DNA of 64,000 bases from Scatophagus argus. Lineage: Eukaryota; Chordata; Actinopteri; Scatophagidae. The stretch covers positions 9,457,774-9,521,773 of the forward strand of contig NC_058513.1 in NCBI RefSeq assembly GCF_020382885.2, read 5' to 3'. The stretch's first letter is position 1; each line of letters opens with the position of its first letter. The notes beneath the pieces were generated by a model that ran no database searches, had not been told where the DNA came from, and worked only from the letters and a program-made list of their open reading frames with translations. Shown piece after piece: positions 1 to 12,074 of this stretch. A program made the position numbers and the translations under genes.

Positions 1-2815
1 CAGCAAAACCTGATACGCTCTGGAGTGTGAAACTCTATGGACTTATGAGGAAATAGAAAAGGTCAGGGGTTATTGAGGGGTATTTTTAGCTGTTAGCTGA
101 GGGCATGATATGGCTGCTTAGTGAGGCACGACAGAGAACCTTTCGACCAATCTATAAACACAGAAATAATTTAATAATAAAATCATTTTGGTAAAATATG
201 TAGGATTACATTGTAAATTAAGGGGTTTTTTTAATAGTAAGACAACTGTAATGACTGTTCTGTTTAATATCACATTTTTCTTCAAATCACAGTTAGATAT
301 TAAACAGCACCAGGTTATCTGACTCCCATACGCAAAGCTTTGCAGTTCAGTTTGGCTTGGAATGGCAGAGGCAGTGGGTGGTGCAGACACAGTAAGCCAA
401 GTGGAATCATGTCCATATTACGAGGATAACATCTGTGGCTGTATATGGTGATTAGGAGAAGCACCTAGCTGTGTTTCCGGGATAAAAATAAATGTAAAAT
501 AAAATGCGTAAAACGATTAGCCTGGGAACAGATGCAAAGACAAAGACTCAAATAATGCAAAGTAGAAGTAGAAGGAATGTGCTAACAAGTCGAGCAAAGC
601 CCATTGCATTCACTATCACAGCACAGTCGGTGTAGAAATTAGATGAAGGTGCTTGAAGGGCTCAACACTCTGCCCACAATGTTGGCCTGTAAAACTCATC
701 TCCTCTAACTGACTCATCTGCTATGACAGTCTCTTATCTCAGCTTTCTGTCAGTTCGATGATTTAGTGCCATGCAGGTTCTAAGTGGAGGATGGATGGCT
801 CCACAAAAGTAAAGGACAATGTACCACTATTTATGGGGAAATAGCATTCGCCCGCGGATGCCAGTTTTATAAGAGAAAAGTGTATTGGACAGACAGCAGA
901 CAGCTTTGAAGATTTTTTTTTTTAATCTTAAATAATGAGTATGAACAACTTATTTGATTTTTTTATTATTAATATTGCATTTCTGTTTGACACATTTCTG
1001 TAAAGATGAGTTTCAGGGTCAGGGTTGTTGTTTACGTTGGCCTACTGATGTTGACTCACGCCAAAAGAAGAAAAAAAAGAAAAGAAAAAGAAAAAAAACG
1101 AAGGATGAAATGTAAGAAACAGTGATGCAATGTTCTCTTTTTAACTACAGCACATGAAACATAAGCAGGCGCAGCCATACAGTGCAGCCGGTGTACAAAT
1201 ATAGCTGCAGTACTATGTATCTATTAACCTGCAGTAGTTACTTTACCACAACTGTTGGAAGCTGTTCCTTTTAGTCAACAAGATTGTGATCTCTCGGCTG
1301 ATGTCGGTAACATACTGACCCCAATGATGTCATAGCAGCTGGGTTTGTGATTATTTATGGCCTTTCAAATATTGTACATGAACAGATAACAACGAGGAGG
1401 CAAAATGCTCCTCTTTATGAAACGCAATAAATGCAATTTAAGTGACACTTGGCAATTGTTTTTTTTAAAGTGTTTGGTCCATTTTGGTTAATTTGTTTGG
1501 TTTCAGTTAACTTTATGGCAGTTTACAGCTGAGTCACGTGGGGCTAAATCCCCCAGACTGAATGTGAAACTTATCTACTTTCATGTCAAGCAGGTTTTGT
1601 CCTGTTTGTGTTTCATACCATAACAGCAGACATCATTCTCCTCCCCAGACACTCATATATATATATATATCTAAATAATTTATATATATGTAAATATATA
1701 TTTCATCCTATCATCAACCTTATTCTTTTTTGTCACAGACCATGCATAATATAGGTGCATTAATATTAACTGATCTTAGACATATACTAAAATACAATAA
1801 TTCTCAAAAATATCAGAAAATGACGTGTTCAACAATACATCAATTCCTGCAACATCATCAGATATAAAGTAGTATGTATCTTTAGAGGCAAATATACCTC
1901 ACTAAAACCTTCAAACAAACCAGGCAAATCATCAACATCAACACTGAAACTCAAATCTCCAGACTAATTCCAATGAATTATGGCTTCACAAAACGTATCT
2001 GCATACCTGCAGGGACTGGCTCAGGCATGGTTATTCCTGTGTCTTCTCTTTGCTGCTGGAAGACTGAGGGCTTGTGGTGCTTATTCCTTTTATTTCTCCC
2101 CTCTCTGTTATTCAAGGCTCTCCTGGCACTCAAGTCACCCACACCCTCAAGTGAGCGAGGAGCGCAAGAGACACTGGCAACACCCTGAAGGGGTTCAAGA
2201 AGAGAGGCACTTAGAGTGAGAGTGTGACAGGGGGGAGAAAAGGGTGAGGCAGTGGTGAAAGGGGTTTTACACATTTATGATGAGATAAATGGACTGACTA
2301 AACCTGCTGAGCTCTGATGCTTGCTGGAGAAATACAGAATACACTGCGATGACCAACAACTGACCTGTTTTGACACTTTATCTCCTTTATTGCCTTGTGA
2401 TGCCAAACTAATCCTTTAGTCGTCATCTCTTATAGGCCACATTAAGCGTGGGATCAACACATATTTGCAAATAATTTTTGAGGTGCACTTCACTATGCTA
2501 GATGTGCTGGGCTAGCTGTAAACATGAAATGTGGATCTAAGTATTAGAGGCTTCATTACTGTCTGTTAATAGTGCTTAACCTACAACACATTTTGAACAG
2601 AATGATCTGATCAGACATTTGGCGGATGGAAATAAACGCTGAATATCACTTGCAACCTTTGTATCATTATGCGATCTGTTAAAGTGACATGACAAGGATG
2701 AGCACATCGTATGTTTTGTCAGACTTTGGATGTTGTTTGTTTTGCAGTCAGATGATATGCAGTACTGCCGCACAGTGTGTTACATGCATTCAAGGAGTGT
2801 AAATGTTTATGACCG
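1..2815. other. intergenic, no gene recognised
   Basis: No exon with a recognisable protein and a consistent splice frame was found here. The stretch is AT-rich and carries a polypurine run near 1063-1105 and a (TA)n-rich patch near 1652-1706. Two overlapping short open frames on the plus strand at about 1973-2219 and one on the minus strand share the same bases. None resembles a known family, so I regard them as chance. Confidence 0.6.
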
Positions 2816-3045
2816 CAGTGGTGGAAGAAGTGTTTAGATCTTCTACTTAGATTTTTGGAAATACATTTATTCATTTTCTGGAGAGTGGAAAGGCCTAAGC
2901 TACAGGCAACAACTGGTTAGCCTAGCTTAGCATAAGGACTGCAAAATGCTGGAAACAATCAGTCTTCATGCCTAGACACACCCCTGAAGCTCACTAATTG
3001 TCAAATTATATCTTACATGTTTAAAGAAATGCAAATGATGAACTG
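2816..3045 (+). repeat. degenerate teleost dispersed repeats (MITE-like)
   Basis: The first part (about 2816-2870, beginning near the words gtggaagaagtgtttagatc) resembles a very common teleost interspersed sequence. The second part (about 2885-3040) contains a 'ttagcataaggactg' block followed by 'agctcactaattg' and 'atatcttacatgttt'. These are hallmarks of a non-autonomous element also seen in this window at 44,056-44,380 and, inverted, near 4,985-5,100. No coding capacity is present. The class assignment (MITE-like DNA element) is from memory and not verified. Confidence 0.5.
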
Positions 3046-3317
3046 TAAAGTGTTTTTGACTATCAATTGTTTATGTTTTATTACTCAAGACAACAACGTG
3101 AAATAGTCTGTCATGCACCAAACATCAATAACCATCATAAGAGTGAAGAAAAATTCCACCTGCTGCTATGGACGACCAGCACTCAACTGGAAAATCTACT
3201 CACAAAAGGTATTGCCTTTGCTCCTGAAACACAGCCAGGAAGGCAGCAGATATTTGCTCCTGGCCTAAGCAGAGCATGAGCCAAAGTATGTGCTGTAACT
3301 GCCTGTGTAGCATGTGA

Positions 3318-3574
3318 TGTTTACAGTTCAAATCCCGGCCTTTCTGTGTGGAGTTTGCATGTTGTTCTTGTGCCAGCGTGGGTTTTCTCCAGCTTCCTCC
3401 CACAATCCCAAAAATATGCACATTAGGTTAATTGGCTGCTCTACATTGCCCCTAGATGTGCGTGTGTGGTTGTCTGCCTTTGTGTGTCAGTCCTGAGACT
3501 GACTGGCGACCACTCCAGGGTAGGCTCCAGTGACCCTGACAGATAAATGGTATAGAAGATCAATGGATGATGAA
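3318..3574 (+). repeat. widespread teleost LINE/SINE-tail-type repeat
   Basis: This block carries the familiar fish repeat order: 'tgtggagtttgcatgtt', 'gggttttctcc', 'cttcctcccacaatcc', 'ttaattggctgctctacattgcccc', 'tgactggcgaccactccagggt', then 'ggctccagtgaccctgac'. It ends in a patch rich in gatcaatggatgatg, like the short tandem tail of these elements. The short open frames across it are by-products of the repeat. I recognise it as a high-copy teleost retroposon-type sequence but cannot assign it firmly to a LINE or SINE family. Confidence 0.75.
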
Positions 3575-4984
3575 AAATTGCATTTATTAATTGTCTCTCA
3601 GGCATGGTTTTTACTGCGTGGAATTAAAAAGTGCTGAATGACTGTGGGTATATTTGATTTACTTTATATTGGGGGTAACAGTGACCCAGAAGCTCTCACT
3701 ATGTGAATATAACAAAAATTATATTTTCTTGAGTTTAAATGATACCAGGATTAGGGGATAGTAAATAAACCTTTAAGCACTAAAGTGGATTGTGCTTGGG
3801 CTAAAGGCTGCACTTTGTCATAAGGAAATGCTTTTATTTTTTTGTTTTACACAATATGCAAATCAGCTGTAATTTTCCTAAAACCATTATACTAATTAAC
3901 AATGTTTTTTTTTCTGATGACATGAATTATATAACTAAATCTTGAGACTAAATAAGCTAACAATTTGCCGATTGTTGTTTCTTACAGTAATTTACCCCCG
4001 TAATCTTTGTATGTTGAGTATGTTGGCAGGATGAGGGTTCATCATAGATGACAAGTGCATTTCACAATGTTTGGTAGTTTGATCTGTAAAAATGTATCAC
4101 ATTTTATAAATGGATCATGTGTATGTGATGTATGTGTGATATTAAGCTGTCAAATGGATGTAATTGACTTAAAAGTGCATTATTTAATTGTCAAATGGAG
4201 CCCTTGTGCTTCAAAGGTCCTATTTGTAGCACAAAGACAGTCCACAGCCAGACTTACTGTACATGGTCAGCTGGTCACAGCCATTAACAGTGAACATTTA
4301 CAACACTATACACAGCAGTGTCTGCCTCGTGGACCCTGGCATCTCACAGTGCAGACTCAAGTCTTGGGCATGTCTTCATTACCTGTCGTCATATCCTCTG
4401 TCCTTTAAAAGAAATGTGCATACATCAGCCTTCGCTACTGTGGAGACAAGTATCCTGCTGCTGGGGTCACAGTGTGAATCTGTGAAAGGGCCAGACATGC
4501 CTGTCTAAAGGGACCAGCAGACGGATGTATCTATAGCTGAAGTGGTTCAAATGTCTCTTGGAAAAAAAAAAAAACAAAGTGATGCAAAGACTGACAGTGC
4601 AGGAGAGAGTGGGTGGTGCTTTTGAGGGCACTAATCATCAAGGTTTCATACAGGCTGTAAGCTTCATCATGCACATATATAGATAAACTATGGCTGCACT
4701 TCCAATAGCTACAACGTTAAAATGTTACAAATGAATGAAGAATAATTTTATAGAGGGCATTGCTGCTTTTACTCAAGGAAACAACCTGAATAGATTTTCC
4801 ACAACTGCAAGCGTGAGTTGCACTATAAGTTTGACTCTTAGGGAAATACTCTTATTGGCTTTCTTGGCACATTTAGATAAGAAGATTGATAAAACCATGT
4901 CTGTGCATGCATGTGGAGCCAGAGCAAAAAGAGTTTAACTTAACAAAAAATTGGAAGCAGGCGGTGAGCAGCTTGTCTGGTTAT
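3575..4984. other. intergenic, nothing recognised
   Basis: AT-rich sequence with short open frames, such as the one at 4055-4408. It has no splice structure, protein family resemblance or codon-like composition that I can support. Confidence 0.55.
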
Positions 4985-5100
4985 CTGTAACATTAAAAGA
5001 CACACCAACCTACATAGAGCTGTTTTTAGGTGTGTTTTGGAACTTTTGATGGAGCTCAGCTAGCTGACCCCCCCTCTCCCAGTCTTTGCTCAGCTTAGCC
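4985..5100 (-). repeat. inverted fragment of the MITE-like family
   Basis: Read on the minus strand, this contains the words 'ctaagctgagc', 'actggga', 'gctagctgagctcc' and 'accaaaacacacctaaa'-like text. That corresponds to the central and left part of the same element family as 44,056-44,380, which has 'agcataaaatctggagac' and 'aaatccacctactggcacctc'. The copy is short and diverged. Family membership is judged by eye. Confidence 0.45.
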
Positions 5101-8100
5101 AGTCACCCTTCGCCTCTGCCTTCATTTTCTGCTTGCATGAGAGATGAGAGTGATATTGATCTTCTCTATCTGTCTAACTTCTTGGAAAGAAAACGAATAA
5201 ACATATATCCCGAAATGTTCATGTCTGCAAGAAAAATCCTCTTAAAACATTACTACAGGACTACAGGACTCTCACAAGCCAGCGTAGTTGAGTGCTTTTA
5301 TTTGCACAGCGACGTAACAGTGCAGTGAACAGCAGACCACATAAATGACAAGCAGGGAGAGTAATTTAAACTCGCCCTGATGCAGAAAATGGAATCACAA
5401 ACGAAGTTTAGAGCATGGTAATGAGGGTGTGTCTGTGTGTGCGTGCATATTATGTTGTGTGCGAGTGTGTGCGGGTAGAGAAAGAGACAAGGATAGGGAA
5501 GGCCAGAGTGTATATTAAGTTTCTCAGAGAATACTTTGAGCAGTTAAGCTCCTCTAAAACATTTTAAATAGTGATGAGATGAAGATTCATTGGCAACATG
5601 AAAATAACTTTCCCCCAGTCAGCATACTGTGTATGTAATGTGATTAGCAAGTGATTAGTCCAGAATCTGTGAAGATATGGTTCAATGGTGTGTCTGCAAG
5701 TACAAATTAAAATTGAATTTAACAGAAAATTTGCTTTGTGTGGAAAGAATTGTAGCTGATGTGGTATTTTCAAAAGAAATGCTGAAATGTCCATTTCAGG
5801 CCTGTAGCATTTTAAAGCTGCTGAAAAAGTGACAAACCCAGGAGTCGGTGGCAGGGGTACAGTATGGAGCCTAGGGATGCTCACTTACACTGCATCTCAT
5901 TAGTCCTGTTAACTTTTCTTCACATTCTTATCATAAATTTTTCCTTTTCCCACAAGGTTGATCTAGACACTGCAGGCTTTATCGCAGACATTTTAAGTGA
6001 CAGATTTAGCGCTCTGTGTTCCTCTTTTTATCTACTGTCTCACCCTCGTGTTATGTATATTCCTCCACTCTCGTGTAAAGAATATTCATGACTGTCACAA
6101 CAAATATTTAGACATGTTATTAACTCTGCAGCTGATTCTGGTGTTTTCTAGCACCTTCCAGGAGGAGACTTGCCTGTGCTGTTGGTGACTTTGTGTCATG
6201 GTGCAATATATTTCAGAAGTTTACAGCCTGCTTCCAAACACACTCTACAATCTGATAAGGGAATTGAATTGGAGGACAACTATAAATATCTGCAGACTTT
6301 TCCTGATAGCAAACTTCAGAGGCGGTCACAGAGATAATTTGCAGGGAAGTACAGCACTTTTTGTTTTCCATACAGAAAATGACATCTTTTCACGTCTCCT
6401 GAAGTGATGACCTTATTTGAGAAGATTTTACCGCCTTGGCTGTGCGCACTGCAGCTGTTGAGGGGAGCTTTGTGTAACCCCAATATGGCTACCGCTCTGA
6501 GCTACACACAAATAAATGAAATCTCTGAGAGCCATGTGGTGAAAGACGAACATCTTTTTTGACTTACAGAGGAACTGATACTCTCCGGCTGCCTCTTCAC
6601 ACTGGATAAACTTCCAAGCAGAGGGACCAGAGTCTTATTTATTCCTTCTGCAATTAGTTGGCTTAATTTAAACATGAAATTCAGCATCAGTGCAGGCCGG
6701 TATACTGCAACAGCTTGGTGATTTACACTAAAGACTGACCAATTATTGCACTGTCTGGTGGGCAATATAGATGCATGTGGTTCATTTGTGCATGATAGTG
6801 CTTTCACATTTTTATTGTTTGTATTATTTGTTTCTTTTGTTATCTCCCTTGTACATGTAAATGCTCTCTGCAAACCACATTTCCCTTTTGGCACAACATT
6901 TTTTAAATTAGTCAGCTATAATCGTGTAATGTTTAAATTAAAAGTACTTGTAATGAACACCCTGCCATGACCAAAAAAAGATTGGCCCATATCTGCCTTT
7001 ATTAAAAAATGTAATTAAATGTTCCTCTCCACCAATATTTTTTACAGTTGGAATTTGGATGTCAGAATTTTAAGTGCTGAAATCATTTAAAGCACACTTC
7101 TCTTAAATGTTATTTAGGTTTTTCCACTTCATTACCATCTTTTTTTGGTCAGACAGGTATTGGAAGGTTTTCACAATGAGAATCATTTATCAACTGGCTA
7201 AGGGAAAAGTAACTATGATCTATTTTGTTCTCACAAATGAATATAATAATGAATAGGAGTGTAGAATAAATCCTATAATTTACACATAAATTTACTGGCT
7301 GCAGACCTTGGCACATTTATCGTCAATATATGACACCATGGCTCCATCCTGTGGACATAAAAAGAAGTTCCAGTCAGTTCCCGAGTAATATCTTTTCTTC
7401 AGTCTTCACGCTAAGATATGCGCATCCTTTGAAAAATAAGAATAGCACTCATCTAAATTGTAGTGCGTATAAAATTGGTAAAACAATAGTTTTCACTCAA
7501 TTGATTAAAATTTTAACTACAAGAACACATAACACAAATACACTACATATCAATGAGAAAATTATAGTCTGTATATTCACATTAATGATTAGTGACAGTT
7601 CTAGACTAAAATTTATACAGGAGCCGGAAAAGAATCACTTATAATACATTGTGTAATACGTTACACAGACTAATGGGCAACAATTTTAGTTTTCAAACTT
7701 CTAAATGGATACTGCATAGTCACATCTCTTAACTAGTTCTGATTTGTCAACTCTAATGTGGTTAAATTTAGATGTAATTCCAACAAGGTATCACATCAGG
7801 GTTGGTAAAAATTCAAAGGAAGAGAATAACTGCAATGGAGATTTCACAAACTCACGCTGCACATTTTGTGGCTGAACTAGTGGTAGCTATAGCCACAGCC
7901 AAATAACTCTACAGCAAACAAGACAGTGAAAGTTGCTCTTTGTGTCTAGCCAAAGACATATCTCTCTTCATAGCCCTCATGACAGGACAAAATGGCAGAA
8001 TTTGGTAGAACCAAATTTGTATCTGCTAACAGCTGGAGGAAAACTAACACCTGGGACAGAACTGTCTGATCTGTGCCCCTTTTCACACATCAGCACATTT

Positions 8101-9179
8101 TGGATGGAGACCTGACACCCTGAAAACTGCAGACTACTTCAGGAGGCAACCTTTCCAAGCGCTCCCATACAGGAGCCAAAACCACTAACACTGGTCTGTC
8201 AATAGAAAGGGTGGGATCAAGTCATCCAGCTGGCAGAGCATGTGTCTGCACCATGGAAGTTGCCATGGTTTCGCTGACAGCAGCCATATCATTATTGGAA
8301 ACCAGGACCCACCTGTGCGTTCTGAGGCCAGCAGAATGATGCAGAATAAATGCCAAGCAATTAGGGGAACGGGGGGAAAAGCATAAATAAGATTTCTGGG
8401 CCACGTTCAGTGAGGAAACAAATCAAGAAAGAGTTTTGTGAGACAACACAATACTTTTACAAGAGAATGCAAAATTATTTATTTCTCTTCTTCTCCCACA
8501 TGCCCCATGGGGGCTGTTTTGTCAGCTAAAAATCTGTGAAATCTATTCAAGATTAGTAATTATGTTTCAGCTAATTTTTTTTTCATGTTATGCCACACAT
8601 TTCATGTCATTTTTAAAGGTTATTTAAAGCTCTTCATACTACGCCACCTGACCATTTTTTTCTCTACGGCAAATGACACACAAAAAACAAAGATTGAATT
8701 GTGATAAAGCAAAATGACTAAAGGTAAAGTCTTCAAAACTTGCCCTTAGACTCCTACAAGGGTGCTATGCCATCTTTGACCACACAGACTGATATTCAGT
8801 GGCCGTTACAACGAAAGAGGGCGCTGTGTATCTTTGTCTTGGTTTCGGAGAGAAACCAAAGGCGGATTTGAGCTTGCTGGTCCAAGTCGTTGTTATACTG
8901 ATGAGCGTCGGTAGGGGGAGACAACGACAATGTTAAGTCCTCTCAGCCAGAGGACCACAAACCTGTCACGTACATAAATAAATCATTGTAAACAAGAGCG
9001 TCACTTTGGTTGGAGTCAATCAGTGGGACAACATGAATCATGAAATTGGAGTAAATATTTTTAGAAAAATGTATAGTATGCTTTTTTCCATTTTTTTTTA
9101 CTGTTTTAGTTTTACAACCTAAAGCCACACTTGAACTGAACTTTTCATCACTCTGCCTTATGTGGGTCGAATAAAACAT
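5101..9179. other. intergenic, no gene recognised
   Basis: About 4 kb of AT-rich DNA. The many 60-130 codon open frames on both strands show no similarity to a family I know and no flanking splice sites in phase. A short perfect hairpin lies at 8839-8859. I see no RNA gene. Confidence 0.55.
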
Positions 9180-9245
9180 TTATGATCCATAGTTCACCCT
9201 GCGATTGACTGGCGACCAGTCCAGAGCGTACCCCGCCTCTCGTGT
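9180..9245 (+). repeat. fragment of the 3318-3574 repeat family
   Basis: The stretch 'ttcaccctgcgattgactggcgaccagtccagagcgtaccccgcctctcg' (given here only as its key words: gactggcgacc, gtccag, gtaccccgcctctcg) matches the 3' part of the common teleost repeat also seen at 3318-3574. It is only about 60 bp long and so a remnant. Confidence 0.7.
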
Positions 9246-10202
9246 AGTGCATGCATTTGTTCTTTTATGAAGTTGATGACATTAATGCGGTTTGTTAGCA
9301 TACAGCTTCATCGCAAATGGTGAAAGAGACTGTCCAGTTGACAGTGTAACATCCCTAAGACGTACTTTGAATGCAGATGCCGCTTATTCAGTGTGAGCTG
9401 TGCCTGAGAACATCACAGAAGGCCATGCAGCCTACCGTGCGTAAATGCATGATATGTACGTATTATTACACACACTGTACCCTTTTGTTCCTTGTGCAGT
9501 TCAGATGTGTTATTGATCTCTCCATTCTAATATGATGAAAAAAAAACACTGAACCAACTACCAACTCTCTTCCATCCACGCACCCTCACCCTCACTGTGC
9601 TCACATGCACTCTTGTTTATTGCTTCAAAGGATCTGCTTTCATGTCACCAGCCTAATCCTCAGCCCCCACCGCTCAATGTTAACAGGGGGAGGTGAGGAA
9701 TGAAAGGTCCAGAGCAGCTGAAGGTATGGTACAGAATGAATGATGCACATGACATTGATGGATTATCGTTCCTATGCTGTAAGCTTGTATTTATAAATAA
9801 TGACTTATCACCTGAAGATAAAACAAGGCAATGCAGCTTTGCAGTGTTGTTGTTTCTTTTTCTCTTTCATAAAAAATGTTTTGAAAGAATAAATTGATAT
9901 GTAGCTTATTTACTCTTGTGTAGTGGGTTTTAGATTCATTTGGTAGGTTGCAGTTTCAGTTTCCAACCCTCTCAGCACTGCTCAGAGTTTGCAGATGTTG
10001 AGGTACAGTGGATTTGTATGCATTCTGATAGAAAATAAATAAATAAATAAAACTGATAGCAAATAGGTTCCATGGTGCTCCACACATGTATTGTGGTGTG
10101 TTTTTCGAAAGAAAATCAGTTTTAATTTAAACAATAATTCACATTACATTACATATCAAAGTGCTCTCAGTCAAAATAACAAGTAAGCTATAAGTTATAC
10201 TT
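9246..10202. other. intergenic, with an (aaat)n run
   Basis: No gene recognised. A short (aaat)n microsatellite lies near 10,033-10,052. On the minus strand, 10,203-10,208 reads AATAAA and could be a polyadenylation signal for the minus-strand gene ending at 10,626. Confidence 0.5.
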
Positions 10203-10208
10203 TTTATT
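10203..10208 (-). terminator. candidate poly(A) signal for minus-strand PRY-SPRY gene
   Basis: The plus-strand word tttatt reads AATAAA on the minus strand, about 420 bases beyond the stop codon at 10,626. It is a plausible but unproven 3' end, since the hexamer is frequent in AT-rich DNA. Confidence 0.35.
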
Positions 10209-10625
10209 ATCAACTTTAGTCTTAAATAAAACAACTCAAGACTGCAGTCATCCTCATCTTCATTCGGGATTAACTTCTGTTCAAGGTAATTGAATGATAT
10301 TGTGAGTTTATTAACTTCATTTAAATAGAGTCCAACAAAATAATATTTTTGACTTACAAAGTCCAGAATATACAGCACACAAGGCTAGAAAATATTCCAC
10401 TAAACAATATTTTCCATTTAGTTTAGACAAATACAATGCGCATAAATCAGACACAAACACTTCAACAAGTAGCAGCTTCTTGATAAATGTGTACTTCTAT
10501 GTACAAAAACTGAAATAGATGTCCTCATTGTCTTCTTGCATTATCCCAGTTGTAGGTATGTTTTGTACATGAAGTTTAAATGGAAATGTAAGAAAATGGA
10601 AATGGAAAACACACGCTCACACGCT

Positions 10626-11983
10626 TTACTCCTCTCGTTTAACAAAGAAACATGATGACTTCTGTCCAAGCCAGAAACCTGCCAACATCCTCCCCTTAAA
10701 GGAGCTCTTAACCTGCTGGAGCAGTCTGATCTCCTTTCTGCCCTCCCTCTCTTCTCCTTCCTTTACTTCATCCACTGCATAAAAATTGATGATACCAACA
10801 GGATGGTCAATGTATACCCCAATGGTTGTGCTCTGGGGAATATCCCATATTTCTGTGTTAATGCCATTGAACCACACCTGGTAGTGGGACCCGCCCCACC
10901 CAAGACCCCACGACTGTTCATTCTCTCCCAGCCCACAGGGTCCATCGCTTCCCCTCCTCCCCGCCCCTTCATAGGTGACTCCAACGACTGCCCATCCTGA
11001 ATATTTCACTTCCCAGTAAGCTCGAAAGCCCAGGATGCCTTCTTTGCAAACAACCTTGAAGGGAAGGAGGAAGAAGTTAGCTCAGCAAAAGTATTTTACA
11101 TCTCGATTTGTTGTTTGTAACCTACCTGAGGGACATGCTCATATCTCTCTGGTCTGTCCAAGACGGGACAAGTGACATCATCTGTCATGCGTGACACCTT
11201 GGATCCACCGTCTGTGATCCACAGCATCTTATTGGCTGTCTTATCATCCAGAGATAGATTGATCCAGTCTGCAGGATGTGGAATATTTGCAGCCATAACA
11301 GTTAGAATGAGAAATTACATTAATTATCGTGGAAAATAAGTTTGCAAATTTTAAAGATTGCTCTCACATTTGAGAAGATCTGCTCTGCATTTGGGCTCTG
11401 GGATGTTGGGCTCGTAGTCTGGGATTTTTTCTGAGTGATGAGAAAAATCACATTGTGGATAGCTGCTTTTTAGACGATGACAAGATGTCAAAGTAGTGGC
11501 ATTGTCTTAAAAATAAACTTAAAGAAGCCCTTTAAGAGGTAAGGCCTTAGTGTGCTCAAAGGTTGTTATTTTAAAATGATTTATACTTTAAAATCTTACC
11601 TATTGGAGTAGCCCCAGTTTTAGCTTTTGTTCCTGTAAATGTAAGACAAGCATAACTGCCATTTATTCTATACTAATTGAATGGTAGATGGAAAAAATGA
11701 CATGCTAATAATATACAAAATATGCTCAAATTGTCAAAGTTGACCACTCTGCTTTACTCAAAAGATGAACATAAAATCCAAGGAGACAAATCCTCATCCA
11801 ATGGTTTGCATTCTGACTCAAGGAACTTCTGATAAACTTTCCATATACAGTATGTACAGTACTCCTATCTGATGAAATATTCTGTATTATCATTCCTTAC
11901 CTGCTGAGAACTAGAAAGGGAGTTCACTCACCATGTCTGCTGGTTGCAGGAATGAATCTCTTATTGGGAGCTCTGGTTGGCAT
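10626..11983 (-). CDS. stand-alone PRY-SPRY (B30.2) protein, copy 1, 239 aa
   Basis: The CDS has five exons on the minus strand: 11983-11932, 11632-11600, 11430-11368, 11268-11126 and 11054-10626 (52, 33, 63, 143, 429 nt). All introns are GT-AG and the phases add to 239 residues plus stop. Exons 1-3 give a short Lys/Thr/Pro-rich leader with no signal peptide, RING, B-box or coiled coil. Exon 4 encodes PRY ([14 protein letters not shown], then [10 protein letters not shown]). Exon 5 encodes SPRY, with the family landmarks [22 protein letters not shown] and [13 protein letters not shown] domains are protein-interaction modules; the partner here is unknown. Similar PRY-SPRY domains occur in fish TRIM proteins and at the C-terminus of stonustoxin-type proteins. 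This protein is only the domain, so neither function should be assumed. The start was chosen as the ATG just before the first splice donor and below the TATA box. It is a paralogue of the genes at 14,452 and 18,474. Confidence 0.85.
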
Positions 11984-12066
11984 CTTAATCACTTCTTGCC
12001 GTGTTGAGGTTTCCTGAATGTTGGTGTCTGTCAGTGGCGTACTGCTGCAATGATGCAAACAGCTTC

Positions 12067-12074
12067 TTTTTATA
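12067..12074 (-). promoter_or_regulatory. TATA box of PRY-SPRY copy 1
   Basis: The minus strand reads GGGTATAAAAAGAAG here. Transcription would start about 30 bases further, near 12,040, leaving a 5' UTR of roughly 55 bases before the ATG at 11,983. The same arrangement is present in copies 2 and 3, which supports it. Confidence 0.65.

Noticed and set aside
1973-2274. Overlapping open frames of 71-98 codons on both strands
   Set aside because: Three frames overlap on the same bases, with no family resemblance, splice signals or promoter; probably chance.
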